NCBI GenBank assembly: GCA_934621705.1
Contig: CAKTUP010000028.1
Location: 1 to 16,659 of the forward strand
Length of the DNA: 16,659 nt
Direction: 5' to 3'
DNA from: an uncultured Petrimonas sp.
GTDB lineage: Bacteria > Bacteroidota > Bacteroidia > Bacteroidales > Dysgonomonadaceae
The notes under the pieces were generated by a model that saw only the letters and a list, made by a program, of their open reading frames with translations, was not told where the DNA came from and did no database searches. How positions within the stretch are numbered: the first letter of the stretch is position 1; each line of letters starts with the position of its first letter. The position numbers were made by a program, and so were the translations under genes. Below are positions 1 through 9,375 of the stretch, piece after piece.

Positions 1-699
<699 letters not shown>

Positions 700-720
700 A
701 GGGAAAAACCATAGCATTGT

Positions 721-755
721 AAAAGGGTGCGCCTGTTTTGTTGGCGCACCCTTTT
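721..755 (+). terminator. Intrinsic terminator of eno
   Basis: A perfect 13-bp inverted repeat (721-733 and 743-755, arms AAAAGGGTGCGCC / GGCGCACCCTTTT) encloses a 9-base T-rich loop and ends in a TTTT run. It lies just after the enolase stop. Because the arms are A-rich on one side and T-rich on the other, it could also end transcripts coming from the opposite strand. The rest of the gap up to 898 holds no supportable gene. Confidence 0.93.
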
Positions 756-885
756 CGTTAAAGAAATACTCCTCGTAATCAACTTCTACAAAGTGGGCTT
801 TATCATAGCTGTGCATTGTTATTTATACACTACTTAACATTTTTCCGATGAACAAATTAAGCTTTCGGCGTTTATAAATAAAACC

Positions 886-893
886 AACTTTTG
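886..893 (+). promoter_or_regulatory. Possible -7 box of the hydrolase gene
   Basis: AACTTTTG matches the Bacteroidota -7 consensus TAnnTTTG at all but the first position. It ends only 5 bases before the ATG at 899. If used, the transcript would start at or next to the start codon and have almost no leader. No convincing -33 TTTG box is visible. This is a weak call. Confidence 0.3.
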
Positions 894-898
894 CAATT

Positions 899-1774
899 AT
901 GAAACACTCCGTGAAGTATTTTTTATGGATTTTGCTTGCAGCTGTTACAACTTTCGGTTGTAGCAAAGAAGGTGAATCCGAAGTACACAAAGTATTCATC
1001 GAACCCAAAACAATAACCGATGTCAATTACGGAAACGATGTTGCGCAAAGAATGGATATTTACCTACCTGCCGGTAGAAGCCAAGCAACAACCCAAGTAC
1101 TCCTCATTATTCACGGTGGCGGATGGTTTGCGGGCGACAAGAAAGATATGAATGATTTTGCTTCAAAGTTCCAAAACCAAATGAGCAACTACGCCGTTGT
1201 GAACATGAACTATCGGTTAGTAACTTTTGCTCCTGTTCGCTATATGCTGCCCCCGCAAACAGATGACATTCGCTCCGCCATGGACTATATCGGCAAAAAT
1301 GCTGCAGAACTCGGAGTAAAACAGGAATTTGTTGTTTTAGGATTAAGTGCCGGAGGGCATTTAGCCATGCTCTATTCCTACAAATACGATACCGAACGAC
1401 GCGTAAAAGCCGCGGTCAATATCGTTGGTCCCTCCAACCTCAATGACAGCTACTATCTCAACATTGAGTTATATCGTTGGGCTATGGAACACATTACAAA
1501 TCCGAGCAATTTACCTACAAATATGACAGCTCCTGTTTTCGGCAGTCCCGTTACTTGGGTTACAAAAAATGCACCGCCCACAATCTCATTTTACGGCACA
1601 AACGATGAATACATTCCCCCCAGTCAACACTCTGCATTAGAAGATACGCTTAACAACTATAAAATTCCCAATCAAAAACATATTTATGAGGGCGGACATA
1701 TTCAGGCCAGCTACAATCAGAGCGATGATATTGTTGCCAAGACCAAACAATTTGTTTCAACTCATGTAAAATAG
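899..1774 (+). CDS. Lipoprotein alpha/beta-hydrolase (esterase/lipase-like)
   Basis: A secreted alpha/beta-hydrolase of the carboxylesterase/BD-FAE-like group, probably hydrolysing a carboxylic ester such as an acyl group on a glycan or xenobiotic; the substrate is unknown. The 291 residues begin with a lipoprotein signal peptide ending in a TTFGC lipobox (Cys21) followed by SKEGE, an acidic run compatible with outer-membrane surface display. The oxyanion-hole motif HGGGW is at 72-76 and the nucleophile elbow GLSAGG has Ser150. Likely triad partners are Asp236 (in GTNDEY) and His267 (in EGGHIQ). The ATG at 899 is needed for the signal peptide. Terminators on both sides make it a single-gene unit, separate from the receptor cluster downstream. 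A decayed homologue lies at 15636-16055. The fold and triad are secure, the substrate is not. Confidence 0.88.
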   Translation: MKHSVKYFLWILLAAVTTFGCSKEGESEVHKVFIEPKTITDVNYGNDVAQRMDIYLPAGRSQATTQVLLIIHGGGWFAGDKKDMNDFASKFQNQMSNYAVVNMNYRLVTFAPVRYMLPPQTDDIRSAMDYIGKNAAELGVKQEFVVLGLSAGGHLAMLYSYKYDTERRVKAAVNIVGPSNLNDSYYLNIELYRWAMEHITNPSNLPTNMTAPVFGSPVTWVTKNAPPTISFYGTNDEYIPPSQHSALEDTLNNYKIPNQKHIYEGGHIQASYNQSDDIVAKTKQFVSTHVK

Positions 1775-1841
1775 GTGAGATTGATGATAATAAATAACTA
1801 TTGTCCGAATAAGAAATTGTCCGTAAGACAAAACTGTGAAT

Positions 1842-1877
1842 AAGAGGCTGTCTTTACTATTAAGATAGTCTCTTTTG
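1842..1877 (+). terminator. Intrinsic terminator of the hydrolase gene
   Basis: A 13-bp stem (1842-1854 with 1862-1874) contains two G-U wobbles and a 7-base loop, and its 3' arm ends in TCTTTT. It lies 67 bases after the hydrolase stop and separates that gene from the receptor operon. Two direct ATTGTCCG copies (1800-1807, 1816-1823) lie between the stop and the hairpin; I assign them no role. Confidence 0.75.
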
Positions 1878-1943
1878 TATTCACATCCGTCAAGAAGAAA
1901 TTTAACAAACAACCCAACATTCACTAAATCAATCAATTATATA

Positions 1944-1965
1944 AACTTTAACTTTTAAACTTAAT
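1944..1965 (+). promoter_or_regulatory. AT-rich repeated AACTTT block upstream of the receptor operon
   Basis: The stretch holds three imperfect copies of (A)AACTT(T) in a row (AAACTTT, AACTTTT, AAACTT), about 95-115 bases before the receptor start. No perfect TAnnTTTG box was found anywhere between 1878 and 2059, which fits a promoter that depends on an activator such as the HTCS. A related TTAACTTT string occurs upstream of the HTCS gene (15516-15523). The composition is AT-rich, so chance is a real alternative. Confidence 0.2.
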
Positions 1966-2059
1966 ATGTATGTAACATAGTTCCTCTTTTTGGTAACGTA
2001 TTTTAGCGTGGAAAAGAAAAATAACATCGATATTCGTATCGCAAAAACATCAACCGGAT

Positions 2060-4888
2060 ATGAAGAAATATGTATTGAAGTGTGTGTTGGTTTGCTCGCT
2101 GTTTTGTATTCACCTTTGGGTGCAGGCGCAAACATACGAAATTAGGGGCAGGATAACGGATGCTGTAACCGAAGAACCGTTGCCCGGTGCCACCATTCAC
2201 GATAAAGTAAACTACAACGGTACCGCCACAGACCACGATGGTAACTTCAGACTCACAAACCTGAAAAGCGGAAGAACCGTACTCACCATTTCGTATTTAG
2301 GGTACGATACCAAAGAACACGAGGTAACGCTACCCGCCGATGCCGGAAAAACAGTTGAAATCACCTTATCTACTTCCGATGTGCAATTGGGCGAAGTAGT
2401 GGTAACGGGAAGTTTTGAAGGACAGCAGCGCGCGCTTAACCTGCAACGGTCGGCCGACAATATAATGAACGTAGTTTCGTCGGACTTAATCGGCAAGTTC
2501 CCCGATAAAAACGTGGCGGAAGCGCTTCAACGGTTGCCGGGAATCAATATCGCGCGGGATAAAGGTGAAGGTTCCACCGTTACCATCCGCGGCACGCCGC
2601 AGCACTTTACCAACATCAGCATCAATGGCGAGCAATTGGCCTCGGTGCAGCAAAGCGGCGCCAGAACCGAAGCGCTGGATCTTATTTCGGCAGACCAACT
2701 GGGTTCCATTGAAGTTACCAAAGCGCTCACCGCCGATATGGACGGCGACGCTATTGGCGGAAATATTAACCTGCGGACTCCCACGGCACGCTCCCAAAAC
2801 TGGCAGCTTCGCGGCGATTTGGGGATGGGATTCAACGATCTTTCGGGCAAACTCAACTACATTGGTAAAATGCAGGCCAGCAAACGATTCTTTCCCGGCT
2901 CCGGAAATAACCAAGGGCGGTTGGGCGTACTGGTCAGCGGCAGTTACTATGGGAACAACAATTCCGAGGATCGGATGGATGCGACGTGGTCGGGAGTAAG
3001 AAAACCGGTAAGGATGTTGAACGAGAGCCTGATTTTACCCGAAGATTATGAGTTCCGTAAAACCGAAAACAAACGCGACCGCGTGGGGATCACCACAACG
3101 TTGGACTACAAAGTGACAAACCACGAGATCGTCTTCAATTATATGTACAATTATCGCGAAGACGATGATTTAAGAAACCGCGTGCGTTTCGATTTAGACC
3201 GTAGCGGCACCGAGTGGATATCGCTAGACAGCATCCTTAACGGAAGAATACGCAGAGACATCAACCTGTGGAACGAGATAAAAACCAACCACAATTTCAA
3301 CCTCGAAGGCATACACACCTTCGATAGCTGGATGGTGGATTGGGGTGCATTCTATACCCGTTCTAATCGCGATTACACCAGCACCCGCGGCGATTTTGCA
3401 CGAGACGAAATCACCATCATTGCCGATAACGAAGGCGGAATCCTGCGGCAGGTGCCGCAATTGAGGCCCACGCGCCCCCTTGATATAAAGAACCCGTTGT
3501 TACTGAACAATTTCAGGCGTTACGAAGAGGATATGGAGTACACCAAAGCGTCTAACATCGTGGGAAAATTCAACGTGAAGAAAGATTATATACTGGCCGG
3601 AAACAGCGGAAGTTTTCAGTTCGGTGGAAAAGCACGTGCCATCACCAACGATAAATTTAGAGACAACAAAGTATTCGCTTTTCGCGACCCCAATCAGGTG
3701 CTGAACCGCGAGGAAGCATTTGCGCACGTTTCTACCAGAACCGAGCCCATCGATTTCCTGAACGGCAGATTTCAGTTTGGCCCGCGTGTAGACAGGGATA
3801 AGTTCACCTATTACATTGATACATACCGTCGATTGCTGGTGCAGGGCGACGACTCGTGGGACGCGGAGCGGTTGTCGAAAAACGACACGTACGATGCTTC
3901 CGAAAACGTGTACGCAGGGTATATTTTAAACCGTATCCGGTTGAAGGATTTTCTTGTGATCGCAGGACTTCGGTACGAATACAACAATGTAACGTATAAC
4001 GCATTCGATGTGAAGCGATCCGGAACCAACGTGGTGGCAACGCCCATCGAAGGCGGTTCAACGTACGCGTTTCTGCTGCCCAACCTGCACGTGAAATACA
4101 GCCTGAACGACCTCACCAATTTGCGTTTCGCTTACACGCAATCGTATGCCCGACCAAACTTTGTGGATTTGGTGCCGTTTGTAAATTACGATGCCGATGC
4201 GGCACGGCTGTACATCGGTAACACGGAGTTGATGCCGTCGCTTTCCAACAACCTCGACCTGATGTTCGAAAAATACGACCGCAGCGGCGGCATTATCTCA
4301 GGAGGGTTGTTTTTCAAACATATGGATCGTTTCCAGTTCACCCGCATTGTACCGTCGTTGCTCGAAGATTTTCCGGGATACCCGCAAACAGCAGGGTTTG
4401 AGTTCCGGCAGGAGCAAAACGGAGAAAGAGCCATCGTATACGGATTCGAGTTCAATTATATGCAACAGCTTTCGTTCTTGCCGGGAATATTAAACGGGCT
4501 CAGCGCCTATCTCAACTACACGTTCACAGCCAGCGATGCCAGCACGCAGGACCGCGACGCAATGCGCCTTCCGGGGCAGGCAATGCACACGGGAAACGCC
4601 GCGCTGTCGTGGGATTACAAAGGATTTACTAGCAAAGTGAGTACCAACTACAACGGGTCATACATCAATTCGGTAGCCAGCAACGCGAACGACGACATTA
4701 TTCAGGCCGATCGTTTTCAGGTAGACTTGAACCTCTCGCAGCGCATCAACAAAAATTTCAGCATTTATGCCGAGTTTGTGAATTTAACCAATTCGCCTTC
4801 TATCCGATATCAGGGTAACGAAAGCCAGATTTCGCGCATCGCTTATTTCGGATGGTCCACCCGTTTCGGTATCACGTACAGATTGTAA
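2060..4888 (+). CDS. TonB-dependent outer-membrane receptor (non-SusC type)
   Basis: This 942-residue outer-membrane transporter would import a ligand too large for porins, using the proton motive force through TonB-ExbBD. In order it has: a signal peptide (1 to about 24, ending in WVQAQ); a carboxypeptidase-regulatory-like domain (about 25-105, starting EIRGRITDAVTEEPLPGAT, with YLGYDTKEHEV near its end); a TonB-box-like GEVVVTGS; a plug (about 115-230) with FPDKNVAEALQRLPGIN and TADMDGDAIGGNINLRT; and a long beta-barrel ending FGITYRL. The plug motifs belong to the receptor subfamily common in Xanthomonas and Caulobacter and also found in Bacteroidota, rather than to SusC/RagA. No SusD homologue follows. 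It is first in a five-gene run, and the next start lies 2 bases after its stop. Ligand identity cannot be deduced; neighbours suggest a sugar- and phosphate-containing molecule. Confidence 0.95.
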   Translation: MKKYVLKCVLVCSLFCIHLWVQAQTYEIRGRITDAVTEEPLPGATIHDKVNYNGTATDHDGNFRLTNLKSGRTVLTISYLGYDTKEHEVTLPADAGKTVEITLSTSDVQLGEVVVTGSFEGQQRALNLQRSADNIMNVVSSDLIGKFPDKNVAEALQRLPGINIARDKGEGSTVTIRGTPQHFTNISINGEQLASVQQSGARTEALDLISADQLGSIEVTKALTADMDGDAIGGNINLRTPTARSQNWQLRGDLGMGFNDLSGKLNYIGKMQASKRFFPGSGNNQGRLGVLVSGSYYGNNNSEDRMDATWSGVRKPVRMLNESLILPEDYEFRKTENKRDRVGITTTLDYKVTNHEIVFNYMYNYREDDDLRNRVRFDLDRSGTEWISLDSILNGRIRRDINLWNEIKTNHNFNLEGIHTFDSWMVDWGAFYTRSNRDYTSTRGDFARDEITIIADNEGGILRQVPQLRPTRPLDIKNPLLLNNFRRYEEDMEYTKASNIVGKFNVKKDYILAGNSGSFQFGGKARAITNDKFRDNKVFAFRDPNQVLNREEAFAHVSTRTEPIDFLNGRFQFGPRVDRDKFTYYIDTYRRLLVQGDDSWDAERLSKNDTYDASENVYAGYILNRIRLKDFLVIAGLRYEYNNVTYNAFDVKRSGTNVVATPIEGGSTYAFLLPNLHVKYSLNDLTNLRFAYTQSYARPNFVDLVPFVNYDADAARLYIGNTELMPSLSNNLDLMFEKYDRSGGIISGGLFFKHMDRFQFTRIVPSLLEDFPGYPQTAGFEFRQEQNGERAIVYGFEFNYMQQLSFLPGILNGLSAYLNYTFTASDASTQDRDAMRLPGQAMHTGNAALSWDYKGFTSKVSTNYNGSYINSVASNANDDIIQADRFQVDLNLSQRINKNFSIYAEFVNLTNSPSIRYQGNESQISRIAYFGWSTRFGITYRL

Positions 4889-4890
4889 CA

Positions 4891-6519
4891 ATGAAAAGTA
4901 AAAAACCAGATATGAAAATCAAGTTATTCATTTTTACCGTCTTCATCCTGCTCATTGCATCAGGATGTGAACGGGAGCAACAACTCATATTGCCCGATTC
5001 CACCATCACGGTGCTGAACTACGATGGCAGCCCCATCATACAGGAACCGAATGGAGAAGTAACGATTGTCATTACATCGCAATCGCTTGCTGGAGTGGAG
5101 AAAGTGGAGGTGTTGGTTGATGAAACCGTAGTGGAAACCGTGCAACCCGAAACCGATCTGTTTACGTTCAATTATTCCTGTCTGTATAAAATTGCGCAAA
5201 ACGCGCAGATTGGCGACCGGGTAACCGTTTCGTTCCGAATGGTTGACAAAGAAGGACGCTCGGTAACGTCAGCGCCGGTGGTTATACGGATAGACCAGCC
5301 GTATAAGATAGAAGATTTTACGGCTGGCGGCAACACTTTCCGTAAAGTTACCGGGAGAATCAATACTGATTTCACGTTTACAAAAGATAAAAAATGGCTA
5401 ATGGATAGCGTTGTGAGCGTGAGCGAAGGCGCCACGTTGACCATTGAGCCAGGCACAACGGTTTATTTCAGAACGTTTTCCAACAACGATAAACTCAGCC
5501 GGCTGGTGATTATGCGCGGCGCCCGAATCCTTGCCGAAGGCACACGCAGCGAACCTATTGTTTTCACCAGCGATAAAGTGCTTGGCGGAAATGCCGCAAG
5601 AGACGACTGGGGCGGGGTATCACTTTTCGGGAGCGCGGCAACCAATGCCGGCAACACAGTACTGTTGAACGGTTTCCGTTACGGCGGAACGTTAAATTCC
5701 GAAAACTCGGGCATATTGCGCTTCGTGCGCGTGGAATATTCCGGAAAAGGTGGCTTACATTCCCTGGAATTATCCGGTGTGGGCAGCGGAACGCGGATAG
5801 AGTATTTCCAATCGTTTGAATCGTATAATAATGCCGTTCGCGTACGAGGCGGTCGGGTTTCTTTGAAATACATTGCCGGTATACAACACGGCGGATATGG
5901 AATTTGGGTGGATGAAGGCTGGCAGGGCAACGGCCAGTTTTGGTTGTTCCAAACCGGCATTAAAGCCACACTTGTACCGGTAAACTACTGGAATCAGGCA
6001 CGTTCCATTGAATTTAGAAACGATGAATCGTTCTTCGAAAAACAACCCCAAACCACGTTCAGAGTAAGCAACGTAACCCTCATCGGAAACGGATATGCCG
6101 ATGGCACCGATTTCGGTACTCGACGCGGAGTCCGCATCCGAAGAGGCGCTGTAGGTTTTATGCATAACGCCATTGTTACGGAATTCCCAAGCGATGCCGT
6201 GCGTGTGGAAGACCTCCCGATTGAATCGTTGGGGATAACAACCATCATCGATAATATGCATTCTTACAACAATGTTGCAAACTGGGAACAAGAAGCAAAA
6301 GACGTTTTCTTTGAAAGCGGAGATTATAACCTGAAAGAAACTCCGGTGGAAGGGATAAACCGAGAAAACTTTGTCGGCACAACCACAAGCCCCTATAATC
6401 CTACCACAATGGGAAGCTGGTTCAGCAACGCTCCCTATATCGGCGCGGTAAACGCACAAAACGACTGGACAACTGGCGGCAATTGGTTTAGAAACAAAGA
6501 CGGCTCAATCAGAAATTAA
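4891..6519 (+). CDS. Beta-helix surface lipoprotein, receptor partner 1
   Basis: Probably an outer-membrane lipoprotein that binds ligand for, or caps, the preceding TonB-dependent receptor. From ATG 4891 it has 542 residues. The signal peptide ends in the lipobox LIASGC (Cys26), followed by EREQ. An Ig-like region (about 27-140) is followed by a right-handed parallel beta-helix-like region (about 145-480) with recurrent turns such as LTIEPGTTVYF, DDWGGVSLFGSA, YGGTLNSENSG and GSGTRIEYFQSF. The C-terminal block (about 505-535) contains GSWFSNAPYIGAV and a DWTTGGNW motif. ATG 4912 (MKIKLFIF) is an equally good start. A start at 4852 would overlap the receptor by 37 bases and spoil the signal peptide, so I reject it. 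No catalytic residues are recognisable. It is related to the next gene in layout and motifs. Confidence 0.82.
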   Translation: MKSKKPDMKIKLFIFTVFILLIASGCEREQQLILPDSTITVLNYDGSPIIQEPNGEVTIVITSQSLAGVEKVEVLVDETVVETVQPETDLFTFNYSCLYKIAQNAQIGDRVTVSFRMVDKEGRSVTSAPVVIRIDQPYKIEDFTAGGNTFRKVTGRINTDFTFTKDKKWLMDSVVSVSEGATLTIEPGTTVYFRTFSNNDKLSRLVIMRGARILAEGTRSEPIVFTSDKVLGGNAARDDWGGVSLFGSAATNAGNTVLLNGFRYGGTLNSENSGILRFVRVEYSGKGGLHSLELSGVGSGTRIEYFQSFESYNNAVRVRGGRVSLKYIAGIQHGGYGIWVDEGWQGNGQFWLFQTGIKATLVPVNYWNQARSIEFRNDESFFEKQPQTTFRVSNVTLIGNGYADGTDFGTRRGVRIRRGAVGFMHNAIVTEFPSDAVRVEDLPIESLGITTIIDNMHSYNNVANWEQEAKDVFFESGDYNLKETPVEGINRENFVGTTTSPYNPTTMGSWFSNAPYIGAVNAQNDWTTGGNWFRNKDGSIRN

Positions 6520-6545
6520 AAAAATCTTTTTAAATACGTTATACT

Positions 6546-8039
6546 ATGCTACTATTACAAAAACAACGAATTACTTTATTTGTAGGACTCTTGCTTACCA
6601 TCGCCTTTTTCGGCGTATCGTGCGGGGAGGATGGCCCTCAGTTGGGAACACCTCAAATTTCGATTGTGGGAGAAGACTCTATCGATTTAAAGCCCGGGGA
6701 AACCGTAAACGTAAACCTTCAGTTAAACGGCGACGGCGGGGCAAAATCGGTGGTCGTGATGAAAAACGGCGCATTCCTCAAGGAATTTCCGGTAACCGCA
6801 TCTTCCACGGAATTTGTTTATACCACCGAACCACTGGCTGAAGGGTTAACGGAAGGTGACGAAGTGAAATACGGTTTTATTCTGGCCAATAAAGACAATG
6901 TGGATAGCCAAGAAGCACCGTTTATTATTAAAGTGGCTTTGTACGATAAAATTACGGTGGGCACCACTGAACTGTACAATTTGGCTATCGGCACAGACGG
7001 CATCGTGGCTTCGGGAACGGAAACCAAGCTTATCAAAAACCGGAATTACCACATTCCTTATTTTCTGACATTTGAGCCCGGTGCGAAGCTGACCGTTGAA
7101 GAAGGAGTTCACCTCTATATGAATGCCGATTCCGAATTTCCTTCGGGTATCAACATTCAGGGCGAAGCCAACATTGTGGGAACGGCAACGGCTCCGGTTG
7201 TGGTTACCAGTTCCAATGTGCTGAAAGCCGATAAAACAGCCAAAGCGGGCGACTGGGCCGAATTCAGACTATCGGGTGACGGCGCAGGTTCCAACAACGG
7301 AACAATGAAATATGTCCGTTTGGAATACGGCGATAACAGGGTGTTCCGACTCTCCGATGTGGGCAGCGCCACAAACATCAGCCACGTACAGGTATTTAAA
7401 TCGGTAGGCGAAGGCGTAATGATTACCAACGGTAACGCCAACCTCAAATACATTGTGGCAACCGATTGCGAAGGAGGTTCGTACCGCCTTGGCGATGCAT
7501 ACAAGGGAAATATGCAGTTTATTGTTTCCGTGAATACGGAATTTTATGCCGATAACGATGATTTCACCATTCGTGAAGACGCGGCCCCCGTTATTGCAAA
7601 CGCCACTATTTTAGGTGCCGGCGCCGATTTGCAAGACAACACTCACGGAATGCGTATGCGTGCCAACGCGGCTCCAAAAGTTTACAATACCATTATTGCA
7701 GAATTTCCACGGCGTGGTTTGCGTGCGGGCGATAACGTAAAAATTACCGATATGAACGGCTCAGCCGTATTTGCCCATTCCGCTATTTTTAAGGTTCCGC
7801 GTGATCCTTATCGTGATTTGGCTCAAGCGTTTGCCGCGGAGTTATTCCAAAATTCGGAAACCGAAATTCCGGGTATCGGTGTGGCCGCTTTTGTTCCAAG
7901 CGCTGAAAAAACAAGTGCATTTAATCCCAACTCATTGGGTTCTTTCTTTGAAAGTGCGGCATTTGTAGGCGCAGTGAAAGATGCGTCTGTAGATTGGACC
8001 AAAGGATGGGTGAAAAATCCCGATGGAACCCTAAGATAA
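6546..8039 (+). CDS. Beta-helix surface lipoprotein, receptor partner 2
   Basis: This 497-residue lipoprotein shares the architecture of the gene before it: signal peptide with lipobox FGVSC (Cys26) followed by GEDG, an Ig-like region (about 27-135, PQISIVGEDSIDLKPGE), a beta-helix-like region (about 140-430) and a C-terminal block. Matching landmarks are FEPGAKLTVEEGVHLYM, GDWAEFRLSG, GSATNISHVQVFKS, NLKYIVATDC and the C-terminal GSFFESAAFVGAV with DWTKGWVKNPDGTLR. The acidic residues after Cys26 are compatible with surface export. It starts 26 bases after its paralogue and is presumably co-transcribed. The role is inferred as ligand capture with the receptor at 2060. A structural or enzymatic beta-helix (for example a lyase) is possible, but no active site is apparent. 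A hairpin follows the gene. Confidence 0.85.
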   Translation: MLLLQKQRITLFVGLLLTIAFFGVSCGEDGPQLGTPQISIVGEDSIDLKPGETVNVNLQLNGDGGAKSVVVMKNGAFLKEFPVTASSTEFVYTTEPLAEGLTEGDEVKYGFILANKDNVDSQEAPFIIKVALYDKITVGTTELYNLAIGTDGIVASGTETKLIKNRNYHIPYFLTFEPGAKLTVEEGVHLYMNADSEFPSGINIQGEANIVGTATAPVVVTSSNVLKADKTAKAGDWAEFRLSGDGAGSNNGTMKYVRLEYGDNRVFRLSDVGSATNISHVQVFKSVGEGVMITNGNANLKYIVATDCEGGSYRLGDAYKGNMQFIVSVNTEFYADNDDFTIREDAAPVIANATILGAGADLQDNTHGMRMRANAAPKVYNTIIAEFPRRGLRAGDNVKITDMNGSAVFAHSAIFKVPRDPYRDLAQAFAAELFQNSETEIPGIGVAAFVPSAEKTSAFNPNSLGSFFESAAFVGAVKDASVDWTKGWVKNPDGTLR

Positions 8040-8066
8040 AAAACTCTCTGTTTTTAATAAATCCTT

Positions 8067-8100
8067 CACACTACCTGCTTTGCAGAAGGCAGGTGGTGTG
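8067..8100 (+). terminator. Intercistronic stem-loop after the receptor/lipoprotein genes
   Basis: A 12-bp stem (8067-8078 with 8089-8100, arms CACACTACCTGC / GCAGGTGGTGTG, one U-G wobble) has a 10-base loop. Only CTTCTT follows, not a full T-run, so it is more likely an attenuator or RNA-stability element than a complete terminator. It divides the uptake genes from the enzyme genes within the 78-base gap. An alternative small hairpin (CTGC-TTT-GCAG) overlaps the loop. Confidence 0.55.
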
Positions 8101-8117
8101 CTTCTTAATCGACCCAA

Positions 8118-9374
8118 ATGAAAATTAAAAAAATAGTTGCTTTAATCCTTTTTGTTTTTTGTGTTCCGTTTACTTTCTCACAAGTTCCACCGGAATTGCA
8201 GGAGAAATGGGATAAAGAAAGCTCCGAACCCAAAACTCCGTTATTGCGTTACCAACCCTCGCATCTGCCCGACAGGGTAATGATTACGCCGCTTGAATCG
8301 GACAACGATGTATTGGCCATTACCTGGCGCACAGATACCACGGTGAAAGAAGGAAGAGTGGAAATGATAGAAGGCGATGCCTATCGCTTCCCAAAAGAGA
8401 ACCGGAAACGAGAAAACTCCACTTATAGCGTGGTGCAATATAAAGATTACCCGATGCATTACCACTCTGCGACCATCAAAAAATTGACACCGGGCAAAAC
8501 CTACAAATATCGAGTGGGAAATTCTCCTTTTTGGAGCCCGTGGTACACCTACACGCATCACAATTTCACCGATACGGTGAGCCTACTGTACTTCGGCGAT
8601 ATTCAAAACGGTATTTTCAATCATTCGGGCAGAATATTTTCGGAAGCGTTCAGGAAATTCGGCGATGCTAAACTGGCTGTTTATATGGGCGACCTTATCA
8701 ATCACGCCAACAACGATTACGAATGGTCTGAATGGCACGCCGCCACCCGGGGCATTAATTCGTCAATCCCGGTGATTGCTACGCCCGGTAATCACGAATA
8801 CCTGAAAAACCTAGAAGGAAGCAAAGTGCAATTGTCTTCTTACTGGACGGCTACGTTCCCGTTTCCCTATGAGTGGGATGCCGGACAATTTTATTTGGAT
8901 TATGGTTTTGTGCGGTTTATCGTGATGAATTCGAACGAGAATATTTATGAACAGGGAAAATGGCTGGATCAGGTTTTATCGGAAACCACTCAAGATTGGG
9001 TAATAATCGTTTCGCACCATCCCGTTTTTTCGGGAGCCAAGAATCGCGAAAACAAAGGATTGATGGATAATTGGCTGCCGGTAATAAAAAAACACAGAAA
9101 CAAAATAGGATTGGTGTTGCAGGGACACGACCACACCTATGCGCGCGGAGGGCTGGAAAACAGGACAGGCACCAACAACAACCCAACTCATCCGGTATTC
9201 ACGGTTGCGGTTGTGGGTGATAAATATTACGAGTTGGAAGAACAAAACTGGATGGATACAAGTTATAACCAAGTAAGCACTTATCAGTATATCCGGGTAA
9301 CGAAAAATGAAATCTCCTATCAATCTTTCAGCGAAACCAATACGCTGGTCGATGAGTTTGTAATCACAAAATAA
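8118..9374 (+). CDS. Exported metallophosphatase, purple acid phosphatase-like
   Basis: This 418-residue calcineurin-like metallophosphoesterase would release phosphate from phosphomonoesters (or cleave diesters) in the periplasm or outside the cell. A signal peptide (about 1-21, ending FTFSQ) is followed by a fibronectin-like N-terminal domain (about 45-150), as in purple acid phosphatases. The catalytic domain shows the family's metal-binding series: GDIQNG (Asp161), GDLINHANN (Asp192), GNHEY (Asn225, His226), SHHPVFSG (His300, His301) and GHDHTY (His337, Asp338, His339). No lipobox is present, so it is soluble. The usual purple-acid-phosphatase metal-ligand Tyr after the first Asp motif is not obvious, which places it nearer the bacterial non-purple relatives. 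Its stop is one base before the next start, implying translational coupling with the glycosidase. Substrate unknown; a phosphorylated sugar or glycoconjugate fits the context. Confidence 0.9.
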   Translation: MKIKKIVALILFVFCVPFTFSQVPPELQEKWDKESSEPKTPLLRYQPSHLPDRVMITPLESDNDVLAITWRTDTTVKEGRVEMIEGDAYRFPKENRKRENSTYSVVQYKDYPMHYHSATIKKLTPGKTYKYRVGNSPFWSPWYTYTHHNFTDTVSLLYFGDIQNGIFNHSGRIFSEAFRKFGDAKLAVYMGDLINHANNDYEWSEWHAATRGINSSIPVIATPGNHEYLKNLEGSKVQLSSYWTATFPFPYEWDAGQFYLDYGFVRFIVMNSNENIYEQGKWLDQVLSETTQDWVIIVSHHPVFSGAKNRENKGLMDNWLPVIKKHRNKIGLVLQGHDHTYARGGLENRTGTNNNPTHPVFTVAVVGDKYYELEEQNWMDTSYNQVSTYQYIRVTKNEISYQSFSETNTLVDEFVITK

Positions 9375-9375
9375 T

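Noticed and set aside
1800..1831. Direct repeat ATTGTCCG twice and a small TTGTC/GACAA hairpin
   Set aside because: Too short to support an attachment site or regulatory role; probably incidental sequence before the hydrolase terminator.
2060..4888. Calling the receptor SusC and a following lipoprotein SusD
   Set aside because: The plug motifs (FPDKNVAEALQRLPG, DMDGDAIGGNINLRT) are of another receptor subfamily, and both lipoproteins are beta-strand repeat proteins without the helical SusD pattern.
5770..6459. Long minus-strand ORF (229 codons) opposite the first beta-helix lipoprotein
   Set aside because: It is a shadow of the plus-strand gene, whose signal peptide and paralogy are clear.
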